64,000 nucleotides of DNA, taken from Saccharopolyspora spinosa NRRL 18395 (lineage in GTDB: Bacteria; Actinomycetota; Actinomycetes; Mycobacteriales; Pseudonocardiaceae). Made by a program: the position numbers and the translations under genes. Below the pieces are notes generated by a model. That model was given only the letters and a program-made list of their open reading frames with translations. It had not been told where the DNA came from and made no database searches. Below, piece after piece: positions 25,732 through 34,302 of the stretch (position 1 is the first letter of the stretch; every line of letters begins with the position of its first letter). The stretch lies in the NCBI RefSeq assembly GCF_000194155.1, contig NZ_GL877881.1:450688-514687 (forward strand), given 5' to 3'.

Positions 25732-27002
25732 ACTGTCCGCTCCCTGTTCCCGGAATCCCCGCGCAGTCGGCCGGTTGCGGTCTCGTAGCCCTCGGAGGCG
25801 GACAGTTCCACCCACTGGTCCAGCGCGCCGGTCAGGTTGCGCTCCCGGTGGACGCCGTTCCATTCCACGCCGTTGACGCAGCGGCGGGCGAAAGTTACGG
25901 CAGCGGCGGTGATGTCGTCGAAGATGGTCGTCAACGCGTCCAGGATGACCGGCTCCATCACGTTGAGCTCGAGTTCGCCGGCCGCGACGGCACAGTCCAC
26001 CGTGTGGCTCTGGCCCCGGACCCGATAGCTGAGCTGCATGACGTACTCGGGGATCACCGGGTTGACCTTGGCAGGCATGATGGATGACCCGGCCTGCACG
26101 GCCGGGATCGTGAGGTCACCGAATCCGCCGTGCGGGCCGGACGAGAGAATCCGCAAGTCGGCGGCGATCTTGGCCATGCCGATCGCGGCACGAGTTCCGG
26201 CCGCGGCGATCTCGGAGTACGGGTCGAGGTGCGCCAAGCTGTCGTAGCGGTTCTCCGCGCTGGTGACCGGACGCCCGGTCAGCGTGGCCAGCACCTCGGC
26301 GCACCGCTCGCCGAACCCCTCCGGGGCCCCGATACCGGTGCCGACCGCGGTCGCCCCGATCGGGACCGCACTCAGCCCTGCGGCAGCGTTCGCAAGCCCG
26401 GCCGTGACGCGGCTGATCGCCGCGGCGTGGCCCCGGTGGGTGTCCCCGGCGGTGAGGGCCACCGCGTCCTGCAGGCAAGTGCGTCCGAGGTGCGGCGTCT
26501 GGTCGAACTCGGCTGCCTTGCGCTCGAATGCGACGGACAGCTCGCGCAACGCCGCAACGGGTGCCTCGACGAGTTCGAGGATCGTCAGCGCCATCGCAGT
26601 GGGGTAGGTGTCGTTCGTCGACTGCGACGCGTTGACGTGGTCGTTCGGGTGGACCGTGACCCCGGCGATGGTGCTCGCCCGCGCCGCGAGCACCTCGTTG
26701 ATGTTCATGTTCGCGGTGGTCCCGCCGCCGCCGTGCACCAGCGGGGTCGGGAACTGGTCGGCGTGCTCGCCCGCGATGATCTCTCGGCACGCGGCGACGA
26801 TGGCATCGCAGCGCGCCTCGTCGAGCACACCTGACGCGTAGTTGACCCGTGCGGCCGCGAGCTTGACCCGGGCGTAGTTGTGCACGAACGGCATCAAGTC
26901 ACCGAAGGCGCGGCCACGCACCGGGAAGTTCTTCACACCCAGCTCCGTCTGGGGCCCGTAAAGCTGATCTCGGGACGTCGTGGCGTCCACGTCGGCAGTC
27001 AT
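25728..27002 (-). CDS. Aspartase/fumarase-superfamily lyase
   Basis: This 424-residue enzyme should catalyse beta-elimination from a succinyl-type substrate, releasing fumarate. Visible features are GGGGTTANMNINEVLAARA, HVNASQSTNDTYPTAMAL, TPHLGRTCLQDAVALTAGDT and the flexible signature loop GSSIMPAKVNPVIPEYVMQ with the catalytic serine. The loop has alanine where fumarases and aspartases usually have glycine (GSSIMPGKVNP). The start follows GAGGAGAG. It heads an operon with an MFS transporter and MmgE/PrpD protein and is divergent from an IclR regulator. Aspartase, a C-N lyase of aminopolycarboxylates, or fumarase-like activity are all possible. Confidence 0.85.
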   Translation of the reverse strand: MTADVDATTSRDQLYGPQTELGVKNFPVRGRAFGDLMPFVHNYARVKLAAARVNYASGVLDEARCDAIVAACREIIAGEHADQFPTPLVHGGGGTTANMNINEVLAARASTIAGVTVHPNDHVNASQSTNDTYPTAMALTILELVEAPVAALRELSVAFERKAAEFDQTPHLGRTCLQDAVALTAGDTHRGHAAAISRVTAGLANAAAGLSAVPIGATAVGTGIGAPEGFGERCAEVLATLTGRPVTSAENRYDSLAHLDPYSEIAAAGTRAAIGMAKIAADLRILSSGPHGGFGDLTIPAVQAGSSIMPAKVNPVIPEYVMQLSYRVRGQSHTVDCAVAAGELELNVMEPVILDALTTIFDDITAAAVTFARRCVNGVEWNGVHRERNLTGALDQWVELSASEGYETATGRLRGDSGNRERTV

Positions 27003-27095
27003 CGGCCGTCCACTCTCCTCGTCTAAGCGACCTGCACCCGCAGTTGTTCGCAGTACCGCAACGCTAAGCACGCCCTACCTGAACGGTCCACAGAC

Positions 27096-27112
27096 GTTGC
27101 TTTCAGAGCAAC
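27096..27112. promoter_or_regulatory. IclR operator, copy 1
   Basis: GTTGCTTTCAGAGCAAC is an inverted repeat with six-base arms, GTTGCT and AGCAAC. It lies between the divergent lyase and IclR genes and shares GTTG-N8-GCAAC with the site at 27161-27177. Confidence 0.6.
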
Positions 27113-27160
27113 ATATAAACGGCCGCGAACTGGGTAAACTCAAGTGCGAATGATCAAGAT

Positions 27161-27177
27161 GTTGTCAATACAGCAAC
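27161..27177. promoter_or_regulatory. IclR operator, copy 2
   Basis: GTTGTCAATACAGCAAC has the same length and outer bases as the upstream palindrome and ends eight bases before the regulator start. It would block the IclR gene's own promoter. Confidence 0.55.
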
Positions 27178-27184
27178 ACGTGAG

Positions 27185-27988
27185 ATGATTTGCGGCATGG
27201 CATCTGGAGCGGAACGCGTCGCCGAGCTTCTACTGGCCTTCGGCGTCGGGGGCGCCGGGAACGACCACGGAGTGAGCGACCTCGCTCGGGCCGTCGGGCG
27301 GGAGAGAAGCCAGGTCTCCCGGATGCTCAAGGCGCTCGAACGCGGCGGCCTGGTCGAACAAGATCCTCAGACCAAGCGCTACCGGTTGGGATGGACCCTG
27401 CTGGTGCTGGCTTCCAGCGCGGGAGACACGGCGCTGCTGCGCGCGGCCCGCCCCGCGCTCCGCGGGATCGTGGCACGCACCGGCGAGGTGGCGTTGCTGT
27501 CCGTACAACGGGGAAACCGATCGTTCACCGTCCTGCGCGAGGAATCCACCCAATCCCTTCGAGCCGGCGGGTGGGTGGGGCGAAGCTCCCCAATGCACTG
27601 CACAGCATCCGGGCGGGCTCTGCTGTTCGACTCCGACGACGAGCTGGTCGAAGCACTCACCGAAGAGGACCTCCGAATGCCGATCTCCGGCCCAGCGGCG
27701 CCCCGGACCCTCGACGAACTTCTGGAGCGACTGCACGCCGAGCGCTTCATGGGCTACGCGATGGCCAGCGAGGAAGTGGAAATCGGTCTGACGTCGGTCG
27801 GCGTCCCGATCCGCGACCACACGGGCGAGCTGACCGCCGTCATCAACATCTCCGGTCCCACATCACGCCTGATCGGCAGGATCGACGAATCGGTCCGCCG
27901 ACTCCGAGTCGCGGCCACGGCGATCGAGAACGCCCTGAAACAGCCATACGGAAAGAAAGCCGGGTCGCCCGCCCGGCTAGGCGACTGA
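27185..27988 (+). CDS. IclR-family transcriptional regulator
   Basis: This 267-residue regulator has an N-terminal winged helix (residues about 8-70, with VSDLARAVGRERSQVSRMLK as the helix-turn-helix) and a C-terminal GAF-like effector domain with MHCTASGRALLFD and the MASEEVEIGLTSVGVPI stretch typical of IclR. A second ATG four codons later is an equally good start; neither has a strong ribosome-binding site. It is divergent from the lyase-MFS-MmgE operon and two matching palindromes lie between them, so it probably controls that operon in response to its substrate. Confidence 0.9.
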   Translation: MICGMASGAERVAELLLAFGVGGAGNDHGVSDLARAVGRERSQVSRMLKALERGGLVEQDPQTKRYRLGWTLLVLASSAGDTALLRAARPALRGIVARTGEVALLSVQRGNRSFTVLREESTQSLRAGGWVGRSSPMHCTASGRALLFDSDDELVEALTEEDLRMPISGPAAPRTLDELLERLHAERFMGYAMASEEVEIGLTSVGVPIRDHTGELTAVINISGPTSRLIGRIDESVRRLRVAATAIENALKQPYGKKAGSPARLGD

Positions 27989-28428
27989 ACCACCGACCAG
28001 GATCCATCCCCCGGGAACGACCTCGAACACTCTGGAGCGGCCCCGGATCGCCAGGACCTATCTCCTTATTTCTTGCTCCGCGCCAAGTCCAGCGTCGTCG
28101 GCGGACAACCGCGAACAGAGCCGAAGGTCGTTGATGTTCAGCGGTATCGGGGCCGATCGGGTGCGTAGGACGTAGCGACGCCGGCAACTGCAAGCGAATT
28201 GCGGAGCCCGCAACTCGGGGTCTGACGGTGCCAACTGTTCCTACATCGAGTAGCCGGAAAGGGAACCGTCACCGGCACCGGGTCTGTCGTCGGTCCGCCG
28301 GATTTTGGCGTACTGCCCAAACAGATGCAGGTGCTCTTGGAACGCTGATCGTGACGGAAAGTCGTTTGGGGTTGAACCGTCACGCTAAGGTACGGGCGGA
28401 CGCCCCGTGACGAAGAACGGAGTACCTG
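27989..28428. other. Intergenic region, no gene seen
   Basis: The 440 bases between the IclR and methyltransferase genes show no recognisable gene on either strand. Its right end should carry the promoter of the methyltransferase. I see no operator palindrome or terminator I would defend. Confidence 0.35.
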
Positions 28429-29220
28429 GTGGCTAATAGCGCTGACATCGACTACACCGCACCGTCATCGCCGCGAATCTGGAACTACTGGCAGGGTGGG
28501 AAGGACTACTACGCCGTCGACCGGGCTGCGGGGGACGAGTGGATTGCGCTCCAGCCGGAGATCGTGCAGATTGCCAAGGAATCCCGGCAGTTTTTGATGA
28601 GGGCGGTGCACTATCTTGCAGCTGAGGCCGGTGTCCGTCAGTTCCTCGATATCGGGACGGGGCTGCCGACGCTGCAGAACACCCACGAGGTGGCCCAGGC
28701 GGTCGCGCCGGAATCGAGGGTCGTCTACGTCGACAACGACCCGCTGGTGCTGACGCACGCCCGAGCATTGCTGACCAACACCACTGACGCGGGCGTGACC
28801 GCCTTCGTGGACGCTGACTACCACGAGCCCGAGGTGATCGTTTCGGATGCCCGGTCCACGCTGAACTTCACGCAGCCGATCGCGGTGATGTTCATGGGCG
28901 TGCTCGGGCATGTCCCCGAGTTCGAGGGGGCGTTGTCGATTACGCGCCAGGTGATGGCAGCGGTTCCGTCCGGCAGCTACTTCGTGTTGTGGGAGAACAC
29001 CAACTTCAGCGAGACGGCGCGCAAAGCCGCTGAGAAGTACGCGAAGAGCGGCGCGGTCCCGTACCGGCTGTGCTCGGTGGAGCAGGTGACGAAGTTCTTC
29101 GACGGGCTGGAGTTGGTCGGTCCTGGTCTGACCCCGATCAACCACTGGCGGCTTGGCGCTGACCAGACCGACGCGGGAGAGCCGTTGGACGCCTACGGCG
29201 CGATAGGCCGCAAGCCGTAG
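28429..29220 (+). CDS. SAM-dependent methyltransferase, DUF574 (PF04672) family
   Basis: This 263-residue protein belongs to the actinomycete DUF574 methyltransferases. The N-terminal SPRIWNYWQGGKDYYAVDRA is the family signature, followed by the SAM-binding stretch FLDIGTGLPTLQNTHEVAQ, VVYVDNDPLVLTHARALL and ADYHEPEVI. The start is GTG with GGAG eight bases upstream. Genomes of filamentous actinomycetes carry many copies, and no substrate is known. It stands alone here, with a LacI-type gene in the opposite direction beyond a 377-base gap. Confidence 0.9.
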   Translation: MANSADIDYTAPSSPRIWNYWQGGKDYYAVDRAAGDEWIALQPEIVQIAKESRQFLMRAVHYLAAEAGVRQFLDIGTGLPTLQNTHEVAQAVAPESRVVYVDNDPLVLTHARALLTNTTDAGVTAFVDADYHEPEVIVSDARSTLNFTQPIAVMFMGVLGHVPEFEGALSITRQVMAAVPSGSYFVLWENTNFSETARKAAEKYAKSGAVPYRLCSVEQVTKFFDGLELVGPGLTPINHWRLGADQTDAGEPLDAYGAIGRKP

Positions 29221-29597
29221 TGGCGTGGTGTCGCCTGCCGCTGAGCCGGCCTTTTCCTGGTGGCAGGGCGTTTTCTCTCGATGCCCGATGAGAGAAGGAT
29301 TCTGTCTGTGAGCCGAAAGCATCGGTGTCCCTTTCCGGCCCCGTCGGGAGCTGGCCGGTCCCTTCGGGGCAGATCGACGATTCGCCCCAACTGCTCCCAG
29401 GCGAAGCCCTCCGCCGAGGACACGACGCACGCGTGGGCCATTCCTTGGGGATTTTCCTGCTCCTCGCCGTCCTGTGCGTGCTCGTTGTCGCGGTTCTTGC
29501 TTCCCGTCGGCGGCCGGCCAGGCTTTCCCCGAATAGCGTTAGCTCTGTGCGCACCGGGCCACCACCCGGTGATCGCGGCGAAGAATTCGGGTGGGTG
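29221..29597. other. Intergenic region, no supported gene
   Basis: The region lies between two convergent genes. One plus-strand ORF includes a hydrophobic stretch (LGIFLLLAVLCVLVVAVLAS) with a following RRR, but it overlaps the LacI-type gene, lacks a ribosome-binding site and has no family resemblance. A small stem TTCTCTC/GAGAGAA lies near 29272-29295. Confidence 0.3.
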
Positions 29598-30506
29598 TTA
29601 TCGGTTTCTCGTAGTGGACTGGCGCCATCGCAGCTCAGGCTGCAGGACGAGGGGAACTGCCAAGGCGGGTTGACCTTTCAGGCGGCCTAGCAAGAGGTCG
29701 ACTGCCCTGAGGGCGAGTTCTTCCAGAACGAGATCGACCGCGGTGATCGGTGGGTTGTTGGCGCGGGTGAATTCGCTGTCGGTGAGGGAGGCGACCATCA
29801 GGTCGTCCGGAACGTTCATTCCAGCCATCTCGGCAGCCTGGGCGGCACCGGATGCGAATCGGCTGGCAGCGGCCACGATGGCGTCCGGCGGCCGGTTTCC
29901 GGCCAAGATAGGTGCGATGAAGCGCACCGCCCCGTCAACGCCTTCTCCTTCGTAGAGCGCATGTTGTTGCGGTCGCATCCGATGCTTGCGCGCCCACGCG
30001 CGGTATGCCTCGGTTGACCTGCAGTTCCACGCGTTGTCCTCGGTTCCGGTGAGAAGCATGACGCGACGCGCGCCCTCGGCTCGCAATCTATCGAGGAGCC
30101 CGGTCACCGCGGCGCGGTGGCCGAGCGTGACCGACCACGCGAAGTCGGGACGGTCGGGATCTTCGTCGACAGTTACCACGGGGACATTGCGGCGCATCAA
30201 TTCCCCGAGCACCTTGTCGTCCCCGTAGGGGTGCGCCACGATGCAGCCATCCATCGGCACGCGTTGCCCCGCAGGATCAAGCATGTCGGGAACGTGGATG
30301 AGCCCCAGGTTGCGCTCCAGCACTGTCGTGGCGATGGCGCCGGCCAGCCGGTTGAACGTTTGAGAGCCGGCCAGCGATCCATGCACGGCATCCCGGGGCC
30401 GCAAGATCAAGCCGTTGATGCCGGACCGCCCTGTTCGCAGCGACCGAGCGTGCGGGTCAGCGCCGTAGCCCAATTCGTCGACTGCTTCCAGCACGCGCTG
30501 GCACGC
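29598..30506 (-). pseudogene. LacI-family regulator lacking its DNA-binding domain
   Basis: About 300 residues of the periplasmic-binding-like effector domain are intact, from QRVLEAVDELGYGADPHARS through SGINGLILRPRD, VVTVDEDPDRPDFAWSV and VPDDLMVASLTDSEFTRANN to PLVLQPELRWRQST. A normal LacI protein would have about 50 more residues before QRVLEAV carrying the helix-turn-helix; here the sequence changes abruptly at about 30500-30506 into an unrelated reading frame. The gene is therefore decapitated at a recombination point and cannot bind DNA unless a fusion provides a new domain. Confidence 0.75.
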
Positions 30507-30682
30507 TCGTCGCCCTCGGCTGGATCTCCCTCGACGACGCCACCACCATCGCAATCATCACCGCCGTGGCAGCGCTGGCCTCCGTCGCGCTCAACTTCTG
30601 CCACTTCGCGGGGATGCCACGCTCCGCGATGACCTGCATGAACTGTGCGCCGGTCGGGGGCATGTGCTCCACCTTTCTCTAA
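30506..30682 (+). pseudogene. Hydrophobic, cysteine-containing fragment, possibly phage holin-like
   Basis: From 30506 a plus-strand frame reads LVALGWISLDDATTIAIITA followed by VAALASVALNFCHFAGM and ends with CMNCAPVGGMCSTFL and TAA. The mix of a single membrane helix and conserved-looking cysteines is not what chance gives in this GC-rich frame. It has no start and begins exactly where the LacI homology on the other strand ends, so it is a truncated gene at the junction. The holin comparison is tentative. Confidence 0.3.
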
Positions 30683-30922
30683 TTTGCATCGACCTACGCC
30701 GGAGCGATCAGCTACGACTACACGCTCCTGACCATCCCCTCGCCTGGGTCCACGCCTGACCTGGAGTTCGTCTACGTCGAGTCCTTCGACGATGCCCGAT
30801 ACCTGGACAGTAAAGACGCTGTGAGCGCCTACGTTAGTTTGTGGAGCAGGCTGCAAGCCGCCGCTCTCGGGCCGAAGGAGTCGCTTGACCTGCTCGGGGC
30901 GGTGGCGAAGCAGTTCAGCTAA
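30683..30922 (+). pseudogene. C-terminal remnant of a DUF5753 (Scr1-type) regulator
   Basis: The frame reads LEFVYVESFDDARYLDSKDA then VSAYVSLWSRLQAAALGPKE and SLDLLGAVAKQFS before TAA. This is the characteristic end of the actinomycete helix-turn-helix DUF5753 proteins, where a YLE stretch is followed by xxYxxxxxxLxAAALxxxES. The helix-turn-helix and most of the effector domain are gone. A DUF397 gene follows 23 bases later, as usual for this pair. Confidence 0.6.
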
Positions 30923-30945
30923 CCGCAACGAAAGGTCCAAAACCG

Positions 30946-31155
30946 ATGCAGAACATGCCCGACTTCGCGGGCGCTCAGTGGTTCAAGAGCACCCGGTCCC
31001 AGACGCAGAACGCCTGCGTTGAGGCGGCGCTCATCCCCGGCTTTACCGGGGTCCAGGACACCAAAGACCCGGAGCGCAAGGACCGCCTCGTCTTCGATTC
31101 GAAGCAGTGGCAAGCGTTCATCGCGAACGTGAAGGCAGGTAACGCGGACCTGTGA
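30946..31155 (+). CDS. DUF397 small protein
   Basis: This 69-residue protein matches DUF397: WFKSTRSQTQNACVEAA, then VQDTKDPERKDRLVFDSKQW and FIANVKAG. DUF397 proteins accompany DUF5753 helix-turn-helix regulators in actinomycetes (the BldB/WhiJ/Scr1-type modules) and are thought to be toxin-like or antagonist partners. Here the regulator partner is only a C-terminal stump, so the module is broken. A strong terminator follows 20 bases after the stop. Confidence 0.85.
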   Translation: MQNMPDFAGAQWFKSTRSQTQNACVEAALIPGFTGVQDTKDPERKDRLVFDSKQWQAFIANVKAGNADL

Positions 31156-31175
31156 GTCCGCTGCGCCACAAGAGA

Positions 31176-31217
31176 AGCGCCCGCCCCTGGTATCGCTGCT
31201 ACCGGGGGTGGGCGCTT
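31176..31217 (+). terminator. Strong Rho-independent terminator after DUF397
   Basis: AAGCGCCCGCCCC pairs with GGGGGTGGGCGCTT, extended by TGGTA/TGCTACC, and TTCTT follows. It ends the transcript of the DUF397 gene. Confidence 0.75.
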
Positions 31218-31418
31218 TCTTGTAGTGCGGGCGGGTGGCCACCCGAAGGGGCAGCGTACCGAGCGCGGGCGATGAGCGCTCCCCTCGACGCGCTGCGGCA
31301 CGAAAAACCCGCCAGAAGGGCAGGTCGCGTCAGGTGACCACGAGTCGTCACGGTGGCGGCACGAGTTCACACGCTGGTGGCGGGGCTTGCTGTGACGGAT
31401 AGCCCGCCGGTGAGGCGA

Positions 31419-32333
31419 TCAGCTCAGCTTCTGCAGTGCTGCACGCACTGCGGCGAGGCTGGCGTTGGGTTCGTCCCAGAAGACCATGTGCCCGGCTCCG
31501 GGAACTTCGACGAGGTCGGCGGCGGGATTGGCCTTGGCGGCCTCCTGCGCGCCAGCAGCGGTGACGACGGGACTGTCGGCTCCGTAGACGAGAACCGCTG
31601 GGGCGGGCACGTTGGGCCAGTGGGCGAAGAAGTCCTCAGTCTCGAAGCCAGCGTGAGTGGCGGCGATCGCGGTCCGGGAGCAGGAGGACAACCAGCTGGC
31701 GCGCAGCTCCTGTTCCCTGCGGGGCCATCGGGGCCAGGACTGCGCCACCTCGTCGGCGTTTGTGCCGCCGCGGGCTTGGTCGAGTTGGCGGAGGAAGGCT
31801 TCGAGGGTCGTGGGGTAGGGATCCCTGCCCGGGCCACTCATCGGGGGGTCGACCACAACGGTGCCTCGTAGTTCGTGGTGGCCGGTGGTCGCGGCCATCG
31901 CCGCGATCCGAGCCCCCATTGAGTGCCCGAGCAGGATGGGGCGTTCCAGCTGTAGCCCGGACACGACCGCGTCGACGTCCGCGGCGTAGCTGGCGAGGTC
32001 GTATCCGTGCAGTGCAGCGGCACCGTTCGCGGTATTGGGCGCGGGCGCGTTGTCGGAGAGCCCACGGCCCCGGATGTCGAGTACGAGCGGGCGCACGAGG
32101 TCGGTCAGTTCTCGCGCCACGAAGTCCATCGTGATGGCGGGGCTGGTGATGCCGGGCAGGATCAGCACCGGCACGCCGTCGGCTGGCCCGTAGTCGAGCA
32201 GGTGCAGCCGGAGCGATCCCGAGCGCACCCATCGGCTCGCCGCGGGGATGTCGCCGAGATCGGCCAGGGCCAATTGGCTCAGGGTGCGGACGGTGGGTGG
32301 TTCGGTCGGGATCGGGGGGCGGGATGTGGTCAC
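31419..32333 (-). CDS. nicD: Alpha/beta hydrolase, likely N-formylmaleamate deformylase
   Basis: This 304-residue hydrolase should deformylate N-formylmaleamate to maleamate and formate. It has the alpha/beta fold marks VPVLILPGITSPAITMDFV near the oxyanion hole, DIRGRGLSDNAP, nucleophile elbow GHSMGAR and a C-terminal GAGHMVFWDEP histidine; an acid in VYGADSPVV completes the triad. The assignment to NicD rests mainly on context: it lies downstream of a maleamate amidase gene in an operon with the other maleamate-pathway enzymes. Length matches NicD-type proteins. It is the last gene of the leftward nicotinate operon. Confidence 0.8.
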   Translation of the reverse strand: MTTSRPPIPTEPPTVRTLSQLALADLGDIPAASRWVRSGSLRLHLLDYGPADGVPVLILPGITSPAITMDFVARELTDLVRPLVLDIRGRGLSDNAPAPNTANGAAALHGYDLASYAADVDAVVSGLQLERPILLGHSMGARIAAMAATTGHHELRGTVVVDPPMSGPGRDPYPTTLEAFLRQLDQARGGTNADEVAQSWPRWPRREQELRASWLSSCSRTAIAATHAGFETEDFFAHWPNVPAPAVLVYGADSPVVTAAGAQEAAKANPAADLVEVPGAGHMVFWDEPNASLAAVRAALQKLS

Positions 32334-32362
32334 GGGTGACCTTTCTGTCTCGGCAGGTCGGC

Positions 32363-33085
32363 TCAGTGGTCGGCGCTCTGTCCAGCCGCGGATGCGAGGT
32401 GGCCGGTGGTATTGCGCCCGGGAAGATGGTCGAGGTAGGCCAGTGCGTCGTAGAGGCCGACGACATCGGCGTACTTGGCTTGCAGGTCGAACAGGGCAGC
32501 ATCGTGCGGTCCCCGGGCCCGGTCACCGCAGGCTTCTCGCACGATGAGGGTGTTGAAGCCGCACTGCACGGCATCGACCGCTGTCGCGCGGACGCAGCCG
32601 GAGGTGGTGGCGCCGCAGACGAGCAGGGTGTCGGTGCCCAGGCTGATCAGCAGGGTGGCCAGGCCGGTTCCGTGGAACGCCGACGCGCCCTTCTTCAGGA
32701 CGAGGTGATCGCTGGGGTGGTGTTCGAGCCGGGGATCGAGCGCGACCTCTTCGCTTCCTTCCCGCAGGGCTCGCATGCCCGGTGCTTTGCGGAGCCAGGC
32801 GATGGCGTCGCCGTCGGCCTCGGCAGGCGTGTAGCTGATTGCGGTGTAGATCACCGGGACGTCGTGTTGCCGGGCCGTGGTCACGAGGACGGCCGCCGCG
32901 GTCACTTCCCTGCTGAGGTCGGTCCCGGAGGGAAAGCCGGGTTCGGTGAATCCGCGGGTCAGGTCGACTACGACCAGTGCGGGGCGGCGGCCGCGCGGAA
33001 CGGCGGCACCGAACCCGGCCCGGTCGTAGGTGGTGTCGGTCTCGGCGCCGTGCAGGCCGGCGGATCGGTGGTCATCGACGGGCAC
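32363..33085 (-). CDS. nicF: Isochorismatase-family hydrolase, likely maleamate amidohydrolase
   Basis: This 240-residue cysteine hydrolase should convert maleamate to maleate and ammonia. The triad of the family is present: aspartate in LVVVDLTRGF, lysine in VLKKGASAFHGT and cysteine in VCGATTSGCVRATAVDA. Sequence around YDRAGFG and FTEPGFP matches NicF-like amidases. Its start lies within the end of the CoxG-like gene (14-base overlap). Together with the downstream hydrolase and the maleate isomerase it finishes the nicotinate route to fumarate. Confidence 0.85.
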   Translation of the reverse strand: MPVDDHRSAGLHGAETDTTYDRAGFGAAVPRGRRPALVVVDLTRGFTEPGFPSGTDLSREVTAAAVLVTTARQHDVPVIYTAISYTPAEADGDAIAWLRKAPGMRALREGSEEVALDPRLEHHPSDHLVLKKGASAFHGTGLATLLISLGTDTLLVCGATTSGCVRATAVDAVQCGFNTLIVREACGDRARGPHDAALFDLQAKYADVVGLYDALAYLDHLPGRNTTGHLASAAGQSADH

Positions 33086-33766
33086 GCTGCAGCTCCTTGA
33101 TCAGTTTGTCCTGGGTGCGGATCCTGCCGAGCAGCCAGCCTTGGAAGAACCCGAGTGCTGCTGCGGCCGCCACGACGGCGTATCGCTTGGTCTCGGGGGG
33201 AAGCAGCATCGCTAGCCCGTCGAGGGCCTCGCCGCTGTCGGTGGCGGTGGGCCGCGCAGCTGGGACGGGTCCGGCGCCATCGGTGGCTCGGATCCCGGAC
33301 GCCGGTTCGGGAACTGCGGCCCCTGTCTGCTGCCGCAGTTGGACGGCGAGGTTGCGGGCGAACTGGTCAAGCAGCCGGTTGGAGACGGTGTTGATCGCGC
33401 TCTTGCCGAACTGGGCGAGCTTTCCGCGCACGGACAGGTCGGTGTGCAGGTTGAGCGTGGCTCCTCCGGGAGCTTCGGTCACGGTCAGGGTGACATCGGC
33501 TTCGGCGTCTCCGTTGCCGTGGCTGTCCGCTCCCCGCGCGAGCAGTCGCAGCCGTCGATCGGCGGCGGCGACCTCGCTGAACCTGTGCCGGAGTATGCGG
33601 CGCTGATCGGACCGACCTTGAACTTGACGCGGCCGTGGTAGGCGTCGCCCTCCTGCCCGTCGAGGGTCGCGCCGGGTAGGCAGCCTGCCACCCGCTCGAC
33701 GTCGTTGATCAGGGCGAAGACGGCGTCCGGGTCGGCCGGGACGTCGAGGTGGTTTTCCAGGATCAC
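33072..33766 (-). pseudogene. CoxG-like SRPBCC protein with a frameshift
   Basis: This gene type accompanies molybdenum hydroxylases and helps their maturation or membrane contact. The N-terminal part, from the GTG at 33766 (ENHLDVPADPDAVFALINDV, KFKVGPISAAYSGT), and the C-terminal part in another frame (RFSEVAAADRRLRLLARGAD to the KRYAVVAAAAALGFFQGWLL anchor helix) join only if one base is restored near 33585-33595. The stretch reads TCCGGCACAGGTTCAGCGAG on the minus strand. Either a real frameshift or a sequencing error is possible. The start overlaps the FeS-subunit stop. Confidence 0.7.
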
Positions 33767-34302
33767 GGTGCGACTTCTTTCTCGGAGCTGGCGGGGCTGC
33801 CGGTGCCTGCGGGTTCGGTTGCCGGGGAGGACCGTCGACGAGCAGCGGTCGCGGCGATCGCGTCGACGATCGTCTGGTAGCCGGTGCAGCGGCACAGGTT
33901 GGCCGAGATCGCCTCGCGGATCTCCTCGCGATCAGCGTCCGGTTGCTGGGCGAGGAAGCCTTCGGCGAGCATGAGGAACCCGGGTGTGCAGAACCCGCAC
34001 TGCAGTCCGTGGTGGGCGCTGAAAGCCTGCTGCAGATCGGAGAGCTCGCCGTCGTCGGCAAGCGACTCAACCGTGCGGATGTCGCAGTTCTCGGCTTGTA
34101 CGGCGAACATCAGGCAGGCCCGCACCGGTTCGCCATCGACGAGGACGGTGCAGGCCCCGCACACTCCGTGCTCGCATCCGGCGTGGGTGCCCGTAAGGCC
34201 GAGATCGTGGCGCAGGACGTCGAGCAGGGTCTTTCGCGGTTCGACGACGGCCTCGTGTGCTGCGCCGTTGACATTCAGCCCGATCAGGTGTCGATCGATC
34301 AT
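33763..34302 (-). CDS. 2Fe-2S small subunit of a molybdenum hydroxylase (nicotinate dehydrogenase type)
   Basis: This 179-residue subunit carries two 2Fe-2S clusters and passes electrons from the molybdenum site to FAD. The plant-type cluster motif is GCEHGVCGACTVLVDG, and the second cluster is formed by LQCGFCTPGFLMLAE and ANLCRCTGYQTIVDA; all eight cysteines are present. It overlaps the large-subunit gene by four bases and is followed by the CoxG-like gene. In this cluster it should serve nicotinate 6-hydroxylation. Confidence 0.92.
   Translation of the reverse strand: MIDRHLIGLNVNGAAHEAVVEPRKTLLDVLRHDLGLTGTHAGCEHGVCGACTVLVDGEPVRACLMFAVQAENCDIRTVESLADDGELSDLQQAFSAHHGLQCGFCTPGFLMLAEGFLAQQPDADREEIREAISANLCRCTGYQTIVDAIAATAARRRSSPATEPAGTGSPASSEKEVAP

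Noticed and set aside
29325..29690. ORF with a hydrophobic stretch opposite the end of the LacI gene
   Set aside because: It overlaps the conserved LacI C-terminus on the other strand and lacks a ribosome-binding site and homology-like pattern outside one helix.
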